Shown piece by piece: positions 24,387-33,151 of a DNA stretch of 64,000 bases (the stretch's first letter is position 1; every line of letters begins with the position of its first letter). The notes below the pieces were generated by a model. It searched no databases, was not told where the DNA came from, and saw only the letters and a list, made by a program, of their open reading frames with translations. The translations under genes and the position numbers were made by a program. Origin of the DNA: Methanocorpusculum sp. (GTDB lineage: Archaea; Halobacteriota; Methanomicrobia; Methanomicrobiales; Methanocorpusculaceae). Where the stretch lies: assembly GCF_030655665.1 (NCBI RefSeq), contig NZ_JAUSPQ010000006.1:124001-188000 (forward strand), given 5' to 3'.

Positions 24387-25976
24387 ATGTATCAGAAAAA
24401 TCATGTTGTGTTCGTAGGGATCCTTCTCCTTACCCTCATCCTCGTCTTTTCCAGCGGATGTATCGGATCTTCACAGACCGATCAGGATGCAGTACTTAAG
24501 ATTGCCACGCCAAATGAGATCACCGAAGCCTCGTATTTCGGGAACTACAACTTTGCTCAGATGACCCGGGTCACTACTCCGCCACTAGTCCAGGTGGATG
24601 AAAACGGTGATTATATCGGCGCAGTTGCGAAGTCATGGACCGTTTCTTCCGACGGAAAAACCTGGACCTTCACGCTGGATCCAAATTATCAGTGGAGCGA
24701 CGGAACGTCTCTGACTGCTGATGATGTCAAATTCTCGCTTCTGTATACTGCAGAAAAGATCACTACATCCCCGTCGTGGATAAAGAATGCCACGATCACT
24801 ACAAACGGGAATGTGGTTACCATCAGTCTTGCAGAACCTGTCTACCGTCTGTGCGGAGATCTTGTTGCGATCAACATCGTTCCACAACACATCTGGGAAT
24901 CGATCGACAATCCTGAGGAGTACATCAATGCAGGACCTTACGTCGGCTCGGCCGCCTACTATGTAAAGTCGGTCGATATCAACTCCGCGACCCTCGTCCT
25001 CGCGGCGAACCCGAAGTGGAAAGGAGGTGCTCCTTACTATGGAACTGTCGAGATCCACTGGTTTGCAACCGAAGATGCCGCGATTTTCGCCATGCTTGGT
25101 GATGAATGCGACACCTATTGGAAATATGCAGCATCCTTCCCTACAGGCTCGGTCGCTCTTCTCGACTCCTCGGATAAATTCACCACGGTCGAGACCCCCT
25201 CCCTGAAAATGTCGTATGTTGGATTCAACACGATCACCTCTGATGTGGGAGGCGATATCGCGTTCCGCAAAGCGATCGTCTATGCACTGAATTATGATGA
25301 ACTCGTTGAGATCTCCGCGTCGGGATATGCTCTCTCGGCGAACTCGGGATTCATTCCAAACGGTGTTCCGTATTATAAGAATACTACAGCCAACACCTAT
25401 AATCTTGATACTGCCAAATCGATGCTTGATGCGGCAGGCTACAAAGATGTGAATGGTGATGGGATCCGTGAAGACACAAACGGCAATGCTTTAACCGTTA
25501 CTCTCCTGACCCGTGACAAAGTCGCGGGAGAACTCATTAAAGAGTACCTCGAAAAGGCAGGGCTGAAGGTCGAGTATAAATTCGCGTCCGATCTGAATGC
25601 ATGGATCGAATTAAAGGATGCCCATGCATACGACATCGCCTACAACGGGATCACACCCAAAGGCATGATGATGGATTCAGGCTGGGCGACCGGATACTTT
25701 GCTTCGAATACCGTGGGTGCGGGAAAACTCCAGAACGTGGATGATCCGGTATTCCTTGAACTCTGTGCGAAAATCGCGACGACCCCCGACGGGGATGAAC
25801 TCAAGGCCCTTATCTACGATCTTCAGGATTATTATGCAGCCAACATGCCGGGTATCGCCATATACTGGTGTACGGATGTGACTCCGATCAACACCGAGAT
25901 CGACGGATGGTACATCTCGAAGGCAACGGGGATCCTGAACGAGATCAATCTTGTCTCGATTCATCCTACTAAATAA
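24387..25976 (+). CDS. Peptide/nickel-type ABC transporter solute-binding lipoprotein
   Basis: 529 residues, SBP family 5. Signal with lipobox LILVFSSGC (Cys about 26), then ATPNEITEAS...GAVAKSWTVSSDGKTWTFTLDPNYQWSDGTSLTADDVKFSL, the classic family signature, and GFIPNGVPYY...AKSMLDAAGYKDVNGDGIRED. It binds a peptide, nickel or chelate outside the membrane for the permeases downstream. In methanogens nickel is a plausible cargo because of coenzyme F430 and hydrogenases, but the binding residues cannot be judged by eye. The upstream spacer has no recognisable NikR-like site. Confidence 0.88.
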   Translation: MYQKNHVVFVGILLLTLILVFSSGCIGSSQTDQDAVLKIATPNEITEASYFGNYNFAQMTRVTTPPLVQVDENGDYIGAVAKSWTVSSDGKTWTFTLDPNYQWSDGTSLTADDVKFSLLYTAEKITTSPSWIKNATITTNGNVVTISLAEPVYRLCGDLVAINIVPQHIWESIDNPEEYINAGPYVGSAAYYVKSVDINSATLVLAANPKWKGGAPYYGTVEIHWFATEDAAIFAMLGDECDTYWKYAASFPTGSVALLDSSDKFTTVETPSLKMSYVGFNTITSDVGGDIAFRKAIVYALNYDELVEISASGYALSANSGFIPNGVPYYKNTTANTYNLDTAKSMLDAAGYKDVNGDGIREDTNGNALTVTLLTRDKVAGELIKEYLEKAGLKVEYKFASDLNAWIELKDAHAYDIAYNGITPKGMMMDSGWATGYFASNTVGAGKLQNVDDPVFLELCAKIATTPDGDELKALIYDLQDYYAANMPGIAIYWCTDVTPINTEIDGWYISKATGILNEINLVSIHPTK

Positions 25977-26027
25977 TCTACCTTTTTTTACTTTTGTGAC
26001 AAATAGTATACATACTTCGAAATACGT

Positions 26028-26984
26028 ATGAATAAAATACTTGTCAGAAAGATCATCCGCTATGCTGTATCCTTGCTGATAGTTGTTCTGCTCGTGTTTT
26101 TGCTCCCCCGGTGTATGCCCGGTGATCCGGTACAGTGTATTGTGGGCGAGGATGTGTATCTGACTCAGGAGATCCTTGATTCTGTCACGATAAAACTCGG
26201 ACTTGATCGCCCGCTGATCGATCAGTTCTGGATATATATCGGCGATCTTTTTACAGGGAATCTAGGATACTCCTATACACGTCATCAGAATGTAGCGGAG
26301 CTGATCTGGGACCGTCTTCCCTGGACGCTTCTCCTGACTGGGGTCTCGATGCTGATCGGCTATACATTCGGTATCATCGCCGGCACCTGGTCCGGATGGA
26401 TGTCTGAAAAAAAGGGTGCCAAGATCCTGACCGCGTTCGGGGTCGTGGTGTCCTGTGTCCCCCCGTATCTTCTCGGTCTGATTTTTTTCTCGGTGTTCGT
26501 GTACCAGCTCGGCTGGTTCCCGTACAAAGGATTTTACGAGACCCCGGATATTTTCAGCGTTGTCTATCACATGGCGCTGCCCGTTTTGACTCTCGCATTG
26601 TTCGTGTTTGTCAGGAACATGATCATCATGCGGGGTTCGGTTCTGACGGAAAGAACTCAGCTGTATCCGCAGTTTGCAAAAAGTCTCGGCGTCCCGCGAA
26701 GAAAAATCATTTACGGCCATGTGATGAAGAATGCGATCCTGCCGATTCTCACTCATTTTGCGATCGACTTCGGGTTCATTCTCTCGGGAGCACTGTTTAT
26801 AGAGATCATCTTCTCTCTTAACGGTCTGGGCAGAGTCATGTACACCGCGATCCTGAATCTGGATTATCCTGTGCTTTCCGGACTGTTTCTGGTGATCGCG
26901 GTCATGGCGATCTGCGCAAATATGCTTGCCGATATTCTTTACGGGATCATCGATCCGCGGGTGAAACGGGGTGATGATCAGTGA
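26028..26984 (+). CDS. ABC transporter permease, DppB/NikB family
   Basis: 318 residues with six spans. The first segment ends in FLLPRCMPGDPVQCIVGED (typical R.MPGDP motif). LGLDRPLIDQFWIYIGDLFTGNLGYSY follows, and the coupling loop is LTERTQLYPQFAKSLGVPRRKIIYGHVMKNAILPILT (EAA motif). It forms the membrane pore with the next gene, whose GTG start overlaps its stop by 4 bases. Confidence 0.93.
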   Translation: MNKILVRKIIRYAVSLLIVVLLVFLLPRCMPGDPVQCIVGEDVYLTQEILDSVTIKLGLDRPLIDQFWIYIGDLFTGNLGYSYTRHQNVAELIWDRLPWTLLLTGVSMLIGYTFGIIAGTWSGWMSEKKGAKILTAFGVVVSCVPPYLLGLIFFSVFVYQLGWFPYKGFYETPDIFSVVYHMALPVLTLALFVFVRNMIIMRGSVLTERTQLYPQFAKSLGVPRRKIIYGHVMKNAILPILTHFAIDFGFILSGALFIEIIFSLNGLGRVMYTAILNLDYPVLSGLFLVIAVMAICANMLADILYGIIDPRVKRGDDQ

Positions 26985-27790
26985 AGTTCGACCGGCGGTA
27001 TATTCTTCCGGGTCTTCTGATCCTGGTCCTTTTGATCGTTGCAGTTTTTCCGGGCGTGTTTGCCCCGTATTCGATCACCGACCGTAGTGCGACCTATCAG
27101 GCGCCGAGTGCCGAGCATATTCTCGGGACCGACAACATGGGAAAGGATATTTTCTCTCTTCTGATATACGGAGCGAGATGGACGCTGATGATCGGCTTTG
27201 CGTCAGGTCTTCTTGCCGTTTGTGTCGGTACCGCTTTTGGTCTTCTTGCGGGCTGGAGAAAAGGGATTTTGGATGAGTTTCTCATGGGGACGACGGATAT
27301 CGTTCTGATTCTCCCAAAGATCCCTCTGGTGATCATTCTTGCCGCCTATCTGGGTCCAAGTCCGTGGGTACTGATTCTCGTTCTCGGGCTTTTGTCCTGG
27401 GAGTCGATCGCCCGTGTCGTACGCTCGAAGGTGATACAGATTAGGTCGGCCGAGTACATTCTCGCCGCCCGCTGTCTGGGATTTTCCGATGTTAGAATTA
27501 TGGTCAGGGAGATCTTACCCGTGGTGTTTCCGGTGATCGTGCCGAAGTTCGTGCTCGTGACGGCGGCAGCGATGATATCGGAGACCTCGCTGGCCTTCTT
27601 AGGCCTTTCTGACCCTCTTATGGTCTCATGGGGAGGAATGATTTCGAATGCTTTTACCTACAGTGGATTCCTTCGCGGGATGTGGTATTGGTGGCTTCCG
27701 CCTGCATTATGCATCATTCTCGGTGTTCTGGCGATCACCAGCCTTGCCTTTATCCATGAACGCGGGGTTCGCGAGGTGATGCAGTTATGA
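26981..27790 (+). CDS. ABC transporter permease, DppC/NikC family
   Basis: 269 residues, GTG start overlapping the previous stop (GTGA, 26981-26984). Early motif FAPYSITDRSATYQAPSAEHILGTDNMGKDIFSLLIYGARWTLMIG is the hallmark of the DppC type. The EAA loop is SAEYILAARCLGFSDVRIMVREILP. Five or six spans. Translationally coupled on both sides (ATGA with the next gene). Confidence 0.93.
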   Translation: MKFDRRYILPGLLILVLLIVAVFPGVFAPYSITDRSATYQAPSAEHILGTDNMGKDIFSLLIYGARWTLMIGFASGLLAVCVGTAFGLLAGWRKGILDEFLMGTTDIVLILPKIPLVIILAAYLGPSPWVLILVLGLLSWESIARVVRSKVIQIRSAEYILAARCLGFSDVRIMVREILPVVFPVIVPKFVLVTAAAMISETSLAFLGLSDPLMVSWGGMISNAFTYSGFLRGMWYWWLPPALCIILGVLAITSLAFIHERGVREVMQL

Positions 27791-28710
27791 TGAATCTTCT
27801 TGAAATCACTGATCTTTCTGTTTCGTTTCCGGGTCCTAAAGGAAAAATCCCTGCTGTTCGAAACCTCTCTCTCTCGCTTGCACCGGGAGAGTGTCTCGCG
27901 ATCGTCGGCGAGTCCGGGTGCGGGAAGTCTGTGGTCGCCCAGTCAATAATGCGTCTGCTTCCTTCCGGGACCGAAGTTCTTGGCCGAATAATGTATCAGG
28001 GTCAGGATATTATGCATCTCTCGGAACGCGAGATGGAACATATCCGGGGTCAGGAGATCGGGATGGTGTTTCAGAGTCCTGCACGGGCTCTCAATCCGAT
28101 AATGAAAATTGGAAAACAGCTGATCCAGCCGCAGGTGCTCCACGGATTCTGTTCAGAAAAGGATGCAGAACTCCGGGCGAAAGGGGTCCTCCAGGGTCTT
28201 GGTCTGGATGCAGAATGGATCATGACCGCCTATCCCTGGATGTGTTCCGGGGGTATGTGCCAGCGGATTGTGTTTGCCGCGGTATCCCTTCTTCACCCGA
28301 ATCTGGTGATCGCCGATGAGCCGACCAAAGGGCTGGATGCTGCGAATGTAACGGATCTTGAAGCAATGCTGTCAACGGTCACCGCCGGAAAAAGGACTGG
28401 TCTACTGCTGATCACGCATGATATGGACGTAGCGTCCCGTCTGTCGAACCGTATCGCAGTGATGTACTGCGGCATGATCGTTGAAGAGGGAGAGACCAAG
28501 GCCGTTTTATCATCACCGAAGCATCCGTATACCCGCGGTCTTCTCGGGAGTCTGCCGAAGAACGGATTCGTGCCGATCCCGGGTATGTCTCCTGCACTTA
28601 CCGATCTTCCCGAAGGCTGCGTCTTTCATCCGCGGTGCAGGTTTGCGGACGAGAAGTGCAGGACGGATGTCCCCGATCTTAAAGACGGGGTGAGGTGTCA
28701 CCGATGCTGA
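27787..28710 (+). CDS. ABC transporter ATP-binding protein, DppD/NikD family
   Basis: 307 residues. Walker A GESGCGKSVVAQSIM, Q-loop GMVFQSPARALNPIMKIGKQL, signature-like CSGGMCQRIVFA (the usual LSGG appears as CSGG), Walker B NLVIADEPTKGLD, H-loop ITHDMD. The C-terminal oligopeptide-transporter zinc-like motif GCVFHPRCRFADEKCRTDVPDL is complete. It starts with the ATGA overlap and overlaps the next ATPase gene by 7 bases. Confidence 0.92.
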   Translation: MMNLLEITDLSVSFPGPKGKIPAVRNLSLSLAPGECLAIVGESGCGKSVVAQSIMRLLPSGTEVLGRIMYQGQDIMHLSEREMEHIRGQEIGMVFQSPARALNPIMKIGKQLIQPQVLHGFCSEKDAELRAKGVLQGLGLDAEWIMTAYPWMCSGGMCQRIVFAAVSLLHPNLVIADEPTKGLDAANVTDLEAMLSTVTAGKRTGLLLITHDMDVASRLSNRIAVMYCGMIVEEGETKAVLSSPKHPYTRGLLGSLPKNGFVPIPGMSPALTDLPEGCVFHPRCRFADEKCRTDVPDLKDGVRCHRC

Positions 28711-29327
28711 TTCTTGAAGCTGAGCATATCTCAAGATCCTACGGGAAGATGGCTGCTCTCAAGGAGTTTTCTCTGCAGGTCGCCGCAGGTGAGACCGTTG
28801 GCCTTACCGGGTTGTCGGGCTCGGGGAAAAGTACCTGCGCCCGGGTCCTTGCCGGGCTGGAACGCCCCGATACCGGCGTCGTCAGATATGCAGGAAGAGA
28901 GCTAACCGGACCAGATCCCGGGATCCAGATGATCTTTCAGGATCCGGCAGGGTCCTTCAATCCGGTTCGGACGATCTATCAGTCATTATCTGCAGTGCTG
29001 AGTCTGCAGGGCGTGGCAAAATCCGAGCGCCGCGATGTACTTTCCGAGCATTTCCGGCATGCCGGGCTGCAGACCGAGATCTTATCGCGTTATCCAGATC
29101 AGATATCCGGCGGTCAGGCCCAGAGGGTCGCGATCGTCCGGGGTATGATCGTCCAGCCGAAGGTGATGATTCTGGATGAACCGACCTCGGCGCTTGATGT
29201 CTCGGTTCAGGCCCAGATCCTGCATCTTCTGAAGCATATTCAGGAGGAATATGATATGGCTTATGTGTTTATCTCGCATGATCCCTCGGTCGTTGCATTC
29301 ATGGCGGATCGGGTGATTGGGATTTGA
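28704..29327 (+). CDS. ABC transporter ATP-binding protein, DppF/NikE family, short C-terminus
   Basis: 207 residues from ATG 28704, chosen because GGGGTGAGGTG (28687-28697) lies just upstream; an in-frame GTG at 28695 is inside that site. Walker A GLSGSGKSTCARVLAG, Q-loop IQMIFQDPAGSFNPVRTIYQSL, signature ISGGQAQRVAIVRGM, Walker B VMILDEPTSALD, H-loop ISHDPSVV. The protein stops at DRVIGI, right where relatives continue with about 50-100 further residues (MRDG.IVE and the C-terminal motif). The core is intact, so it may still hydrolyse ATP. A T7 run (29328-29334) follows. Confidence 0.88.
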   Translation: MLILEAEHISRSYGKMAALKEFSLQVAAGETVGLTGLSGSGKSTCARVLAGLERPDTGVVRYAGRELTGPDPGIQMIFQDPAGSFNPVRTIYQSLSAVLSLQGVAKSERRDVLSEHFRHAGLQTEILSRYPDQISGGQAQRVAIVRGMIVQPKVMILDEPTSALDVSVQAQILHLLKHIQEEYDMAYVFISHDPSVVAFMADRVIGI

Positions 29328-29393
29328 TTTTTTTCTTTCCCGGTTTTGATAAACAGATTGATATTTTGTGTTGCCGATTATACTAACAATACC

Positions 29394-30122
29394 ATGTCCG
29401 GGACCGTCTATCTGCATAAGGTCATACTGAAAAATTTTGATGACCACTCGTATCTTGCTGATTTACCCGTGGTCCAAAATCTTCAGCGAATGGGCGAACT
29501 CGCGTTCGATTCCCCGGTGACGTTTTTTGTCGGAGAAAATGGTTCGGGAAAATCAACATTGCTGGAGGCCATCGCTATTTCAGCAGGATTCAATGCGGAA
29601 GGAGGTTCCCGGAATTTTTCATTTGCCACGAGATCGACCGAGTCACATCTGCACTCCTATATCACTTTGTCACGCAGGGCACGGGAAAAGGACGGATTTT
29701 TTTATCGAGCAGAGAGTTTTTACAATGTGGCATCTCAGGTGGTGGATCTGCAACTCAACCTTGACGGGTACGGCGGGAAATCCCTGCATGATCAGTCGCA
29801 TGGGGAAAGTCTGCTGGCACTTGTACAAAACCGGTTTCGAGGAAATGGTCTGTATATCCTCGATGAACCCGAAGCGGCATTGTCTCCTTTACGTCAGATG
29901 ACGTTGATGCTGGAGATCAAACGGTTGGTCGAAGAGGAGCATTCCCAGTTCTTGATCGCGACCCATTCTCCGATATTGATAACCTATCCCGATGCGGATA
30001 TTTTTGAGGTGACCCCGGACTCAATCAAAAAAACAACATACGATAAGACCGCATCATATCAGATCACCAAACGCTTTTTGGACGATCCAAAACGCATGCT
30101 CAATGCTCTATTTGAGGATTGA
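29394..30122 (+). CDS. Stand-alone AAA/ABC-like ATPase (COG3910-like)
   Basis: 242 residues from MSGTVYLHKV; the open frame reaches back to 29346 without a likely start. Walker A FFVGENGSGKSTLLEAIA, signature-like QSHGESLLALVQNRF, Walker B GLYILDEPEAALSPLRQ, and ATHSPILITYPDADIFE with the switch His. This is the small, soluble SMC/RecF-like ATPase type, with no membrane partner. It is encoded 3' of the transporter but behind a T-run, so it is probably separate. The exact role is unknown (DNA repair or defence-linked in some genomes). Confidence 0.75.
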   Translation: MSGTVYLHKVILKNFDDHSYLADLPVVQNLQRMGELAFDSPVTFFVGENGSGKSTLLEAIAISAGFNAEGGSRNFSFATRSTESHLHSYITLSRRAREKDGFFYRAESFYNVASQVVDLQLNLDGYGGKSLHDQSHGESLLALVQNRFRGNGLYILDEPEAALSPLRQMTLMLEIKRLVEEEHSQFLIATHSPILITYPDADIFEVTPDSIKKTTYDKTASYQITKRFLDDPKRMLNALFED

Positions 30123-30143
30123 ATACGAAAAAAGAAGGAAAGG

Positions 30144-30398
30144 TCAGCGTTCTTCTCTGACCATCTGAATACACTTTTTCGGGCATTCGTTGGCACAGAT
30201 CCCGCAGCCTTTACAGTAAACCAGATCGATCTCCAGGGTGTCCGGATCAATGACCGCATCCGGGCAGAACATCGCACAGATCCCGCAGTGGTTGCAGGTT
30301 TCCCGGTCCACGATCGGACGGAATGTTCTCCACGTACCGGTAAGACCGGCTCCCCCTTCATGGGGAACGCTGATCGTCATTTTCGGCATTCTGCTCAT
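30144..30398 (-). CDS. porD: Pyruvate:ferredoxin oxidoreductase delta subunit
   Basis: 84 residues with two ferredoxin motifs, CNHCGICAMFCP (about 36-47) and CKGCGICANECP (about 66-77). It carries electrons from the thiamine-diphosphate site of the enzyme to ferredoxin. It is the last gene of porBACD on the minus strand and overlaps porC by 4 bases. Confidence 0.88.
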   Translation of the reverse strand: MSRMPKMTISVPHEGGAGLTGTWRTFRPIVDRETCNHCGICAMFCPDAVIDPDTLEIDLVYCKGCGICANECPKKCIQMVREER

Positions 30399-30925
30399 AC
30401 GATGACCTCCTCATAAGCTGCTCTCGCAGCTGACGTGTTTCTTGGATCGGCGAACGTTTCGGTGATCGCTTTTACGCCTGACTCACGGCTGAAGAGGCCG
30501 AGTTTTGCGAGAGCTCCGATCACCGGGGTGTTCAGGATCGGACTGCCGGCAACCACGAGATTTTCGCGGAGCGCGATCCCGGTAAGATCCGCCTTGTAAA
30601 CCTTGAAGCCTGCGGGGAATGAGACCTCTTCATGCGTGTTGATGAAGATCGAGCCTCCTTCTTTCAGGCCGTCCAGAACATTGACCGTGTCCATGACGGT
30701 CGGATCAAGGATGACGATCATATCGGGTTTGTTGATCTGGGAATAAATTCTCACCGGCGCATCGTCGATTCTTACGAATGAAACGATCGGAGCACCACGG
30801 CGTTCTGCACCGTAGAACGGGCATGCTGTCGCGAATTTGCCGTCTTTTACGGCGGCGGTGGCCATCATTCGGGCCGCCGTCACGCCGCCCTGACCGCCAC
30901 GTGAATGAATACGGATCTCGTACAT
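30395..30925 (-). CDS. porC: Pyruvate:ferredoxin oxidoreductase gamma subunit
   Basis: 176 residues. MYEIRIHSRGGQGGVTAARMMATAA at the N-terminus and CPFYGAERRGAPIVSFVRIDD are the signature of the gamma (domain III) subunit. PorA ends immediately before it and porD overlaps it. Together the four subunits reversibly join acetyl-CoA, CO2 and reduced ferredoxin to pyruvate, the main anabolic entry from acetyl-CoA in methanogens. Confidence 0.9.
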   Translation of the reverse strand: MYEIRIHSRGGQGGVTAARMMATAAVKDGKFATACPFYGAERRGAPIVSFVRIDDAPVRIYSQINKPDMIVILDPTVMDTVNVLDGLKEGGSIFINTHEEVSFPAGFKVYKADLTGIALRENLVVAGSPILNTPVIGALAKLGLFSRESGVKAITETFADPRNTSAARAAYEEVIV

Positions 30926-32053
30926 TTACTGCTCCTCCTGCGGGATACCGAACCAGAACTCTGTTCCCATCTTGCGGCTGCGAACGAATTCTGCCATATC
31001 TTCATAGGTGACTTCCTGTCCGCCGAGACCGGCAATGACGCTCGCGATTTTCGCATCTGGGTATCTTGCCTGGATCTCGCCGGCAACAACGCCGCCGAAT
31101 CCAAACGAGTAGTCACGGTCGATGACCACGAGGTCTTTTCCTTTGATTTTCATATCGAGCGGGAAGGGTCTGAACCAGCGGATCCGCATGACTCCGGCTT
31201 TGATGCCTTCTTTTCTGAGCAGATCAGCGGCGACCTCGGCCTCTTTGCCGAGTGTTCCCATTGCAACGATGATCACGTCTGCATCGTCACAGAAGTATTC
31301 TTCGACCGGTGCATAGCTTCTGCCGAAGCGTTTTGCAAACTCGGCCTCGGTCTCGTCGATTACAGTTCGGGATGCCCTCATGCATTTTTCCATGTCGAAT
31401 CTGAATTGGTAGTGGACATTTGCCGGGCTCATTGCGCCGTAACCTTTCGGGTCTTTGACGTCGATTTTGTGCGGCAGGTCCAGTGGCGGGATGAAGTCGT
31501 CCGGCTCGGTCATCTCGAACGGCTGCATGATGTGGGATAAGAGGAATCCGTCCATGTTGATCATGACCGGCAGAAGAACACGGTTGTCTTCTGCGATCCG
31601 GTATGCCATTAAGGTTGCATCGTATGCTTCCTGCACGGTCGAGACATAGACCTGAAGCCAGCCGGTGTCTCTCTGCGAGAGGGCATCGGAGTGTTCGGCC
31701 CAGATGTTCCATCCCGGGGCGAGAGTCCTGTTGACCTGACCCATTACGATCGGCAGGCGTGCGCCTGCTGCCCAGTGGAGCATCTCGTGCATATAGAGAA
31801 GACCGTGCGAGCTTGTCGCGGTGAATACACGAACCCCGGTAATGGATGCGCCGATCGCGGCGGTCATTGCGGAGTGTTCAGACTCGACAGGGATATAGCG
31901 TGCTTTGAGTTTGCCTGACTCGACGTAGTCGGCGATGCTTTCGATGATCTCGGTCTGGGGGGTGATGGGGTATGCGGGAACGACGAGCGGTTTCGCCATT
32001 TTTACAGCTGCGGCGACGGCTTTGTTGCCGGTGGACATTATAAGTTCGCTCAT
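30926..32053 (-). CDS. porA: Pyruvate:ferredoxin oxidoreductase alpha subunit
   Basis: 375 residues. MSELIMSTGNKAVAAAVKMAKPLVVPAYPITPQTEIIE (domain I pyrimidine-binding start), ARYIPVESEHSAMTAAIGASITGVRVFTATSSHGLLYMHEMLHWAAGARLPIVM, and a C-terminal domain II (VIDRDYSFGFGGVVAGEIQ). PYPITPQT and the E in VESEH (thiamine activation) are in place. Keto-acid specificity is taken as pyruvate from the four-subunit layout; 2-ketoisovalerate is the alternative. It overlaps porB by 4 bases. Confidence 0.9.
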   Translation of the reverse strand: MSELIMSTGNKAVAAAVKMAKPLVVPAYPITPQTEIIESIADYVESGKLKARYIPVESEHSAMTAAIGASITGVRVFTATSSHGLLYMHEMLHWAAGARLPIVMGQVNRTLAPGWNIWAEHSDALSQRDTGWLQVYVSTVQEAYDATLMAYRIAEDNRVLLPVMINMDGFLLSHIMQPFEMTEPDDFIPPLDLPHKIDVKDPKGYGAMSPANVHYQFRFDMEKCMRASRTVIDETEAEFAKRFGRSYAPVEEYFCDDADVIIVAMGTLGKEAEVAADLLRKEGIKAGVMRIRWFRPFPLDMKIKGKDLVVIDRDYSFGFGGVVAGEIQARYPDAKIASVIAGLGGQEVTYEDMAEFVRSRKMGTEFWFGIPQEEQ

Positions 32054-32940
32054 TCTGTTTCCTCCGATTGTGCTGCTTCGAGAGCAATTTTCTTCAGGTT
32101 TTTGTCGACGTTTGCCTGGATGATTGCTTCGGTCTTTTCATCGACTTTTCTGAAGCGTCCCTGGGCTTTGAGGTAGTCGCCTACGGGTGTCGGCCGTTTC
32201 ATGGCGGCACGCGAGGGGGTACTGACGGTGAATTTGTCGTACTCTTTTTCCCAGAGGACCCAGATCCCGGATTTGACTGCCATCTTTCCGATCTCAACGG
32301 TCTTTTCCGAGGGGATCCTCCAGCCCGGCGGGCAGGGTGCGAGGATGTGAATGAATTTCGGTCCCGGGATCGTGAGGGCTTTTTTCACTTTGTTGTAGAT
32401 GTCTGCGGGGTAGGAGGAGCAGGCCGTTGCCTGATAAGGCAGGTTGTGGGCCTCAACGATCCGGTCAAGATCTTTTTTATTGACGGTTTTTCCGTTCGGA
32501 GTCGTGGTGGTTATGGCCCCAAGCGGGGTCGCACCGGATCTCTGCATGCCGGTATTTCCGTATGCTTCGTTATCATAACAGATGTAGAGGAAGTCCTCAC
32601 CGCGTTCCAAGGCTCCGGAAAGTGCCTGGATACCGATGTCGGCGGTCCCTCCGTCACCTGCGTAAACGATGACGTTGGTCTTTTCGCCTTTTGCCCGTAG
32701 AGCTTCGCTCATGCCCGAGGCACAGGCTGCTGCAGCCGCAAATGCGATGTTATAGACGGGCACCGTGTGAAGCATGTAGGGGTAGACACCCTGGATCACA
32801 CTGTTGCAGCAGGCAGGGATCACAAGTATGGTGTCTTTGCCTGCGGCCTTGAGGATATAGCGGAGTGCAAGTAAGGAGCCGCATCCAGCACAGGTGGATG
32901 GACACTTTAAGAGCATCTCTTCTTTGGGAATTTCCGTCAT
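32050..32940 (-). CDS. porB: Pyruvate:ferredoxin oxidoreductase beta subunit
   Basis: 296 residues. CPSTCAGCGSLLALRYI near the N-terminus and PACCNSVIQGVYP supply Cys ligands for the proximal [4Fe-4S] cluster. YAGDGGTADIGIQALSGALERGEDFLYICYDNEAYGNTG is the thiamine-diphosphate/Mg2+ motif. First gene of the operon, so transcription starts near 32960. The gene order B-A-C-D differs from the common archaeal C-D-A-B order. Confidence 0.92.
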   Translation of the reverse strand: MTEIPKEEMLLKCPSTCAGCGSLLALRYILKAAGKDTILVIPACCNSVIQGVYPYMLHTVPVYNIAFAAAAACASGMSEALRAKGEKTNVIVYAGDGGTADIGIQALSGALERGEDFLYICYDNEAYGNTGMQRSGATPLGAITTTTPNGKTVNKKDLDRIVEAHNLPYQATACSSYPADIYNKVKKALTIPGPKFIHILAPCPPGWRIPSEKTVEIGKMAVKSGIWVLWEKEYDKFTVSTPSRAAMKRPTPVGDYLKAQGRFRKVDEKTEAIIQANVDKNLKKIALEAAQSEETE

Positions 32941-32983
32941 GGGTTCTTTATGTATTTGTCACGATTTATAATGAGGTTTACTA

Positions 32984-33130
32984 ATCGAAGCGACGCTTCG
33001 ATCAGTGAACCGCTGAGCAAATCTCTGAACTAGGCTGGTGATAGCGGGTTGGACGCGAAGCGGACGACCTCAGCGGAGCCAGTTTCCAAAGGAAACTGGC
33101 GACAGAGGTTTGCGACATTATGTACCCGCA
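32984..33130. repeat. Hairpin-rich intergenic repeat
   Basis: The gap between porB and the pilin gene holds a perfect inverted repeat ATCGAAGC-GAC-GCTTCGAT (32984-33002). It also holds a segment GCGGGTTGGACGCGAAGCGG followed by ACGACCTCAGCGGAGC and a 9-bp perfect hairpin CCAGTTTCC-AAA-GGAAACTGG (33079-33099) and then CGAC. The module GCGGGTTGG...GACGACC..AGCGGAGC-[hairpin]-GCGAC recurs at 11468-11527 and, in looser form, at 45026-45085. No gene is seen in it. Confidence 0.7.
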
Positions 33131-33151
33131 AAGCAAAAATGAGCGAGGTGA

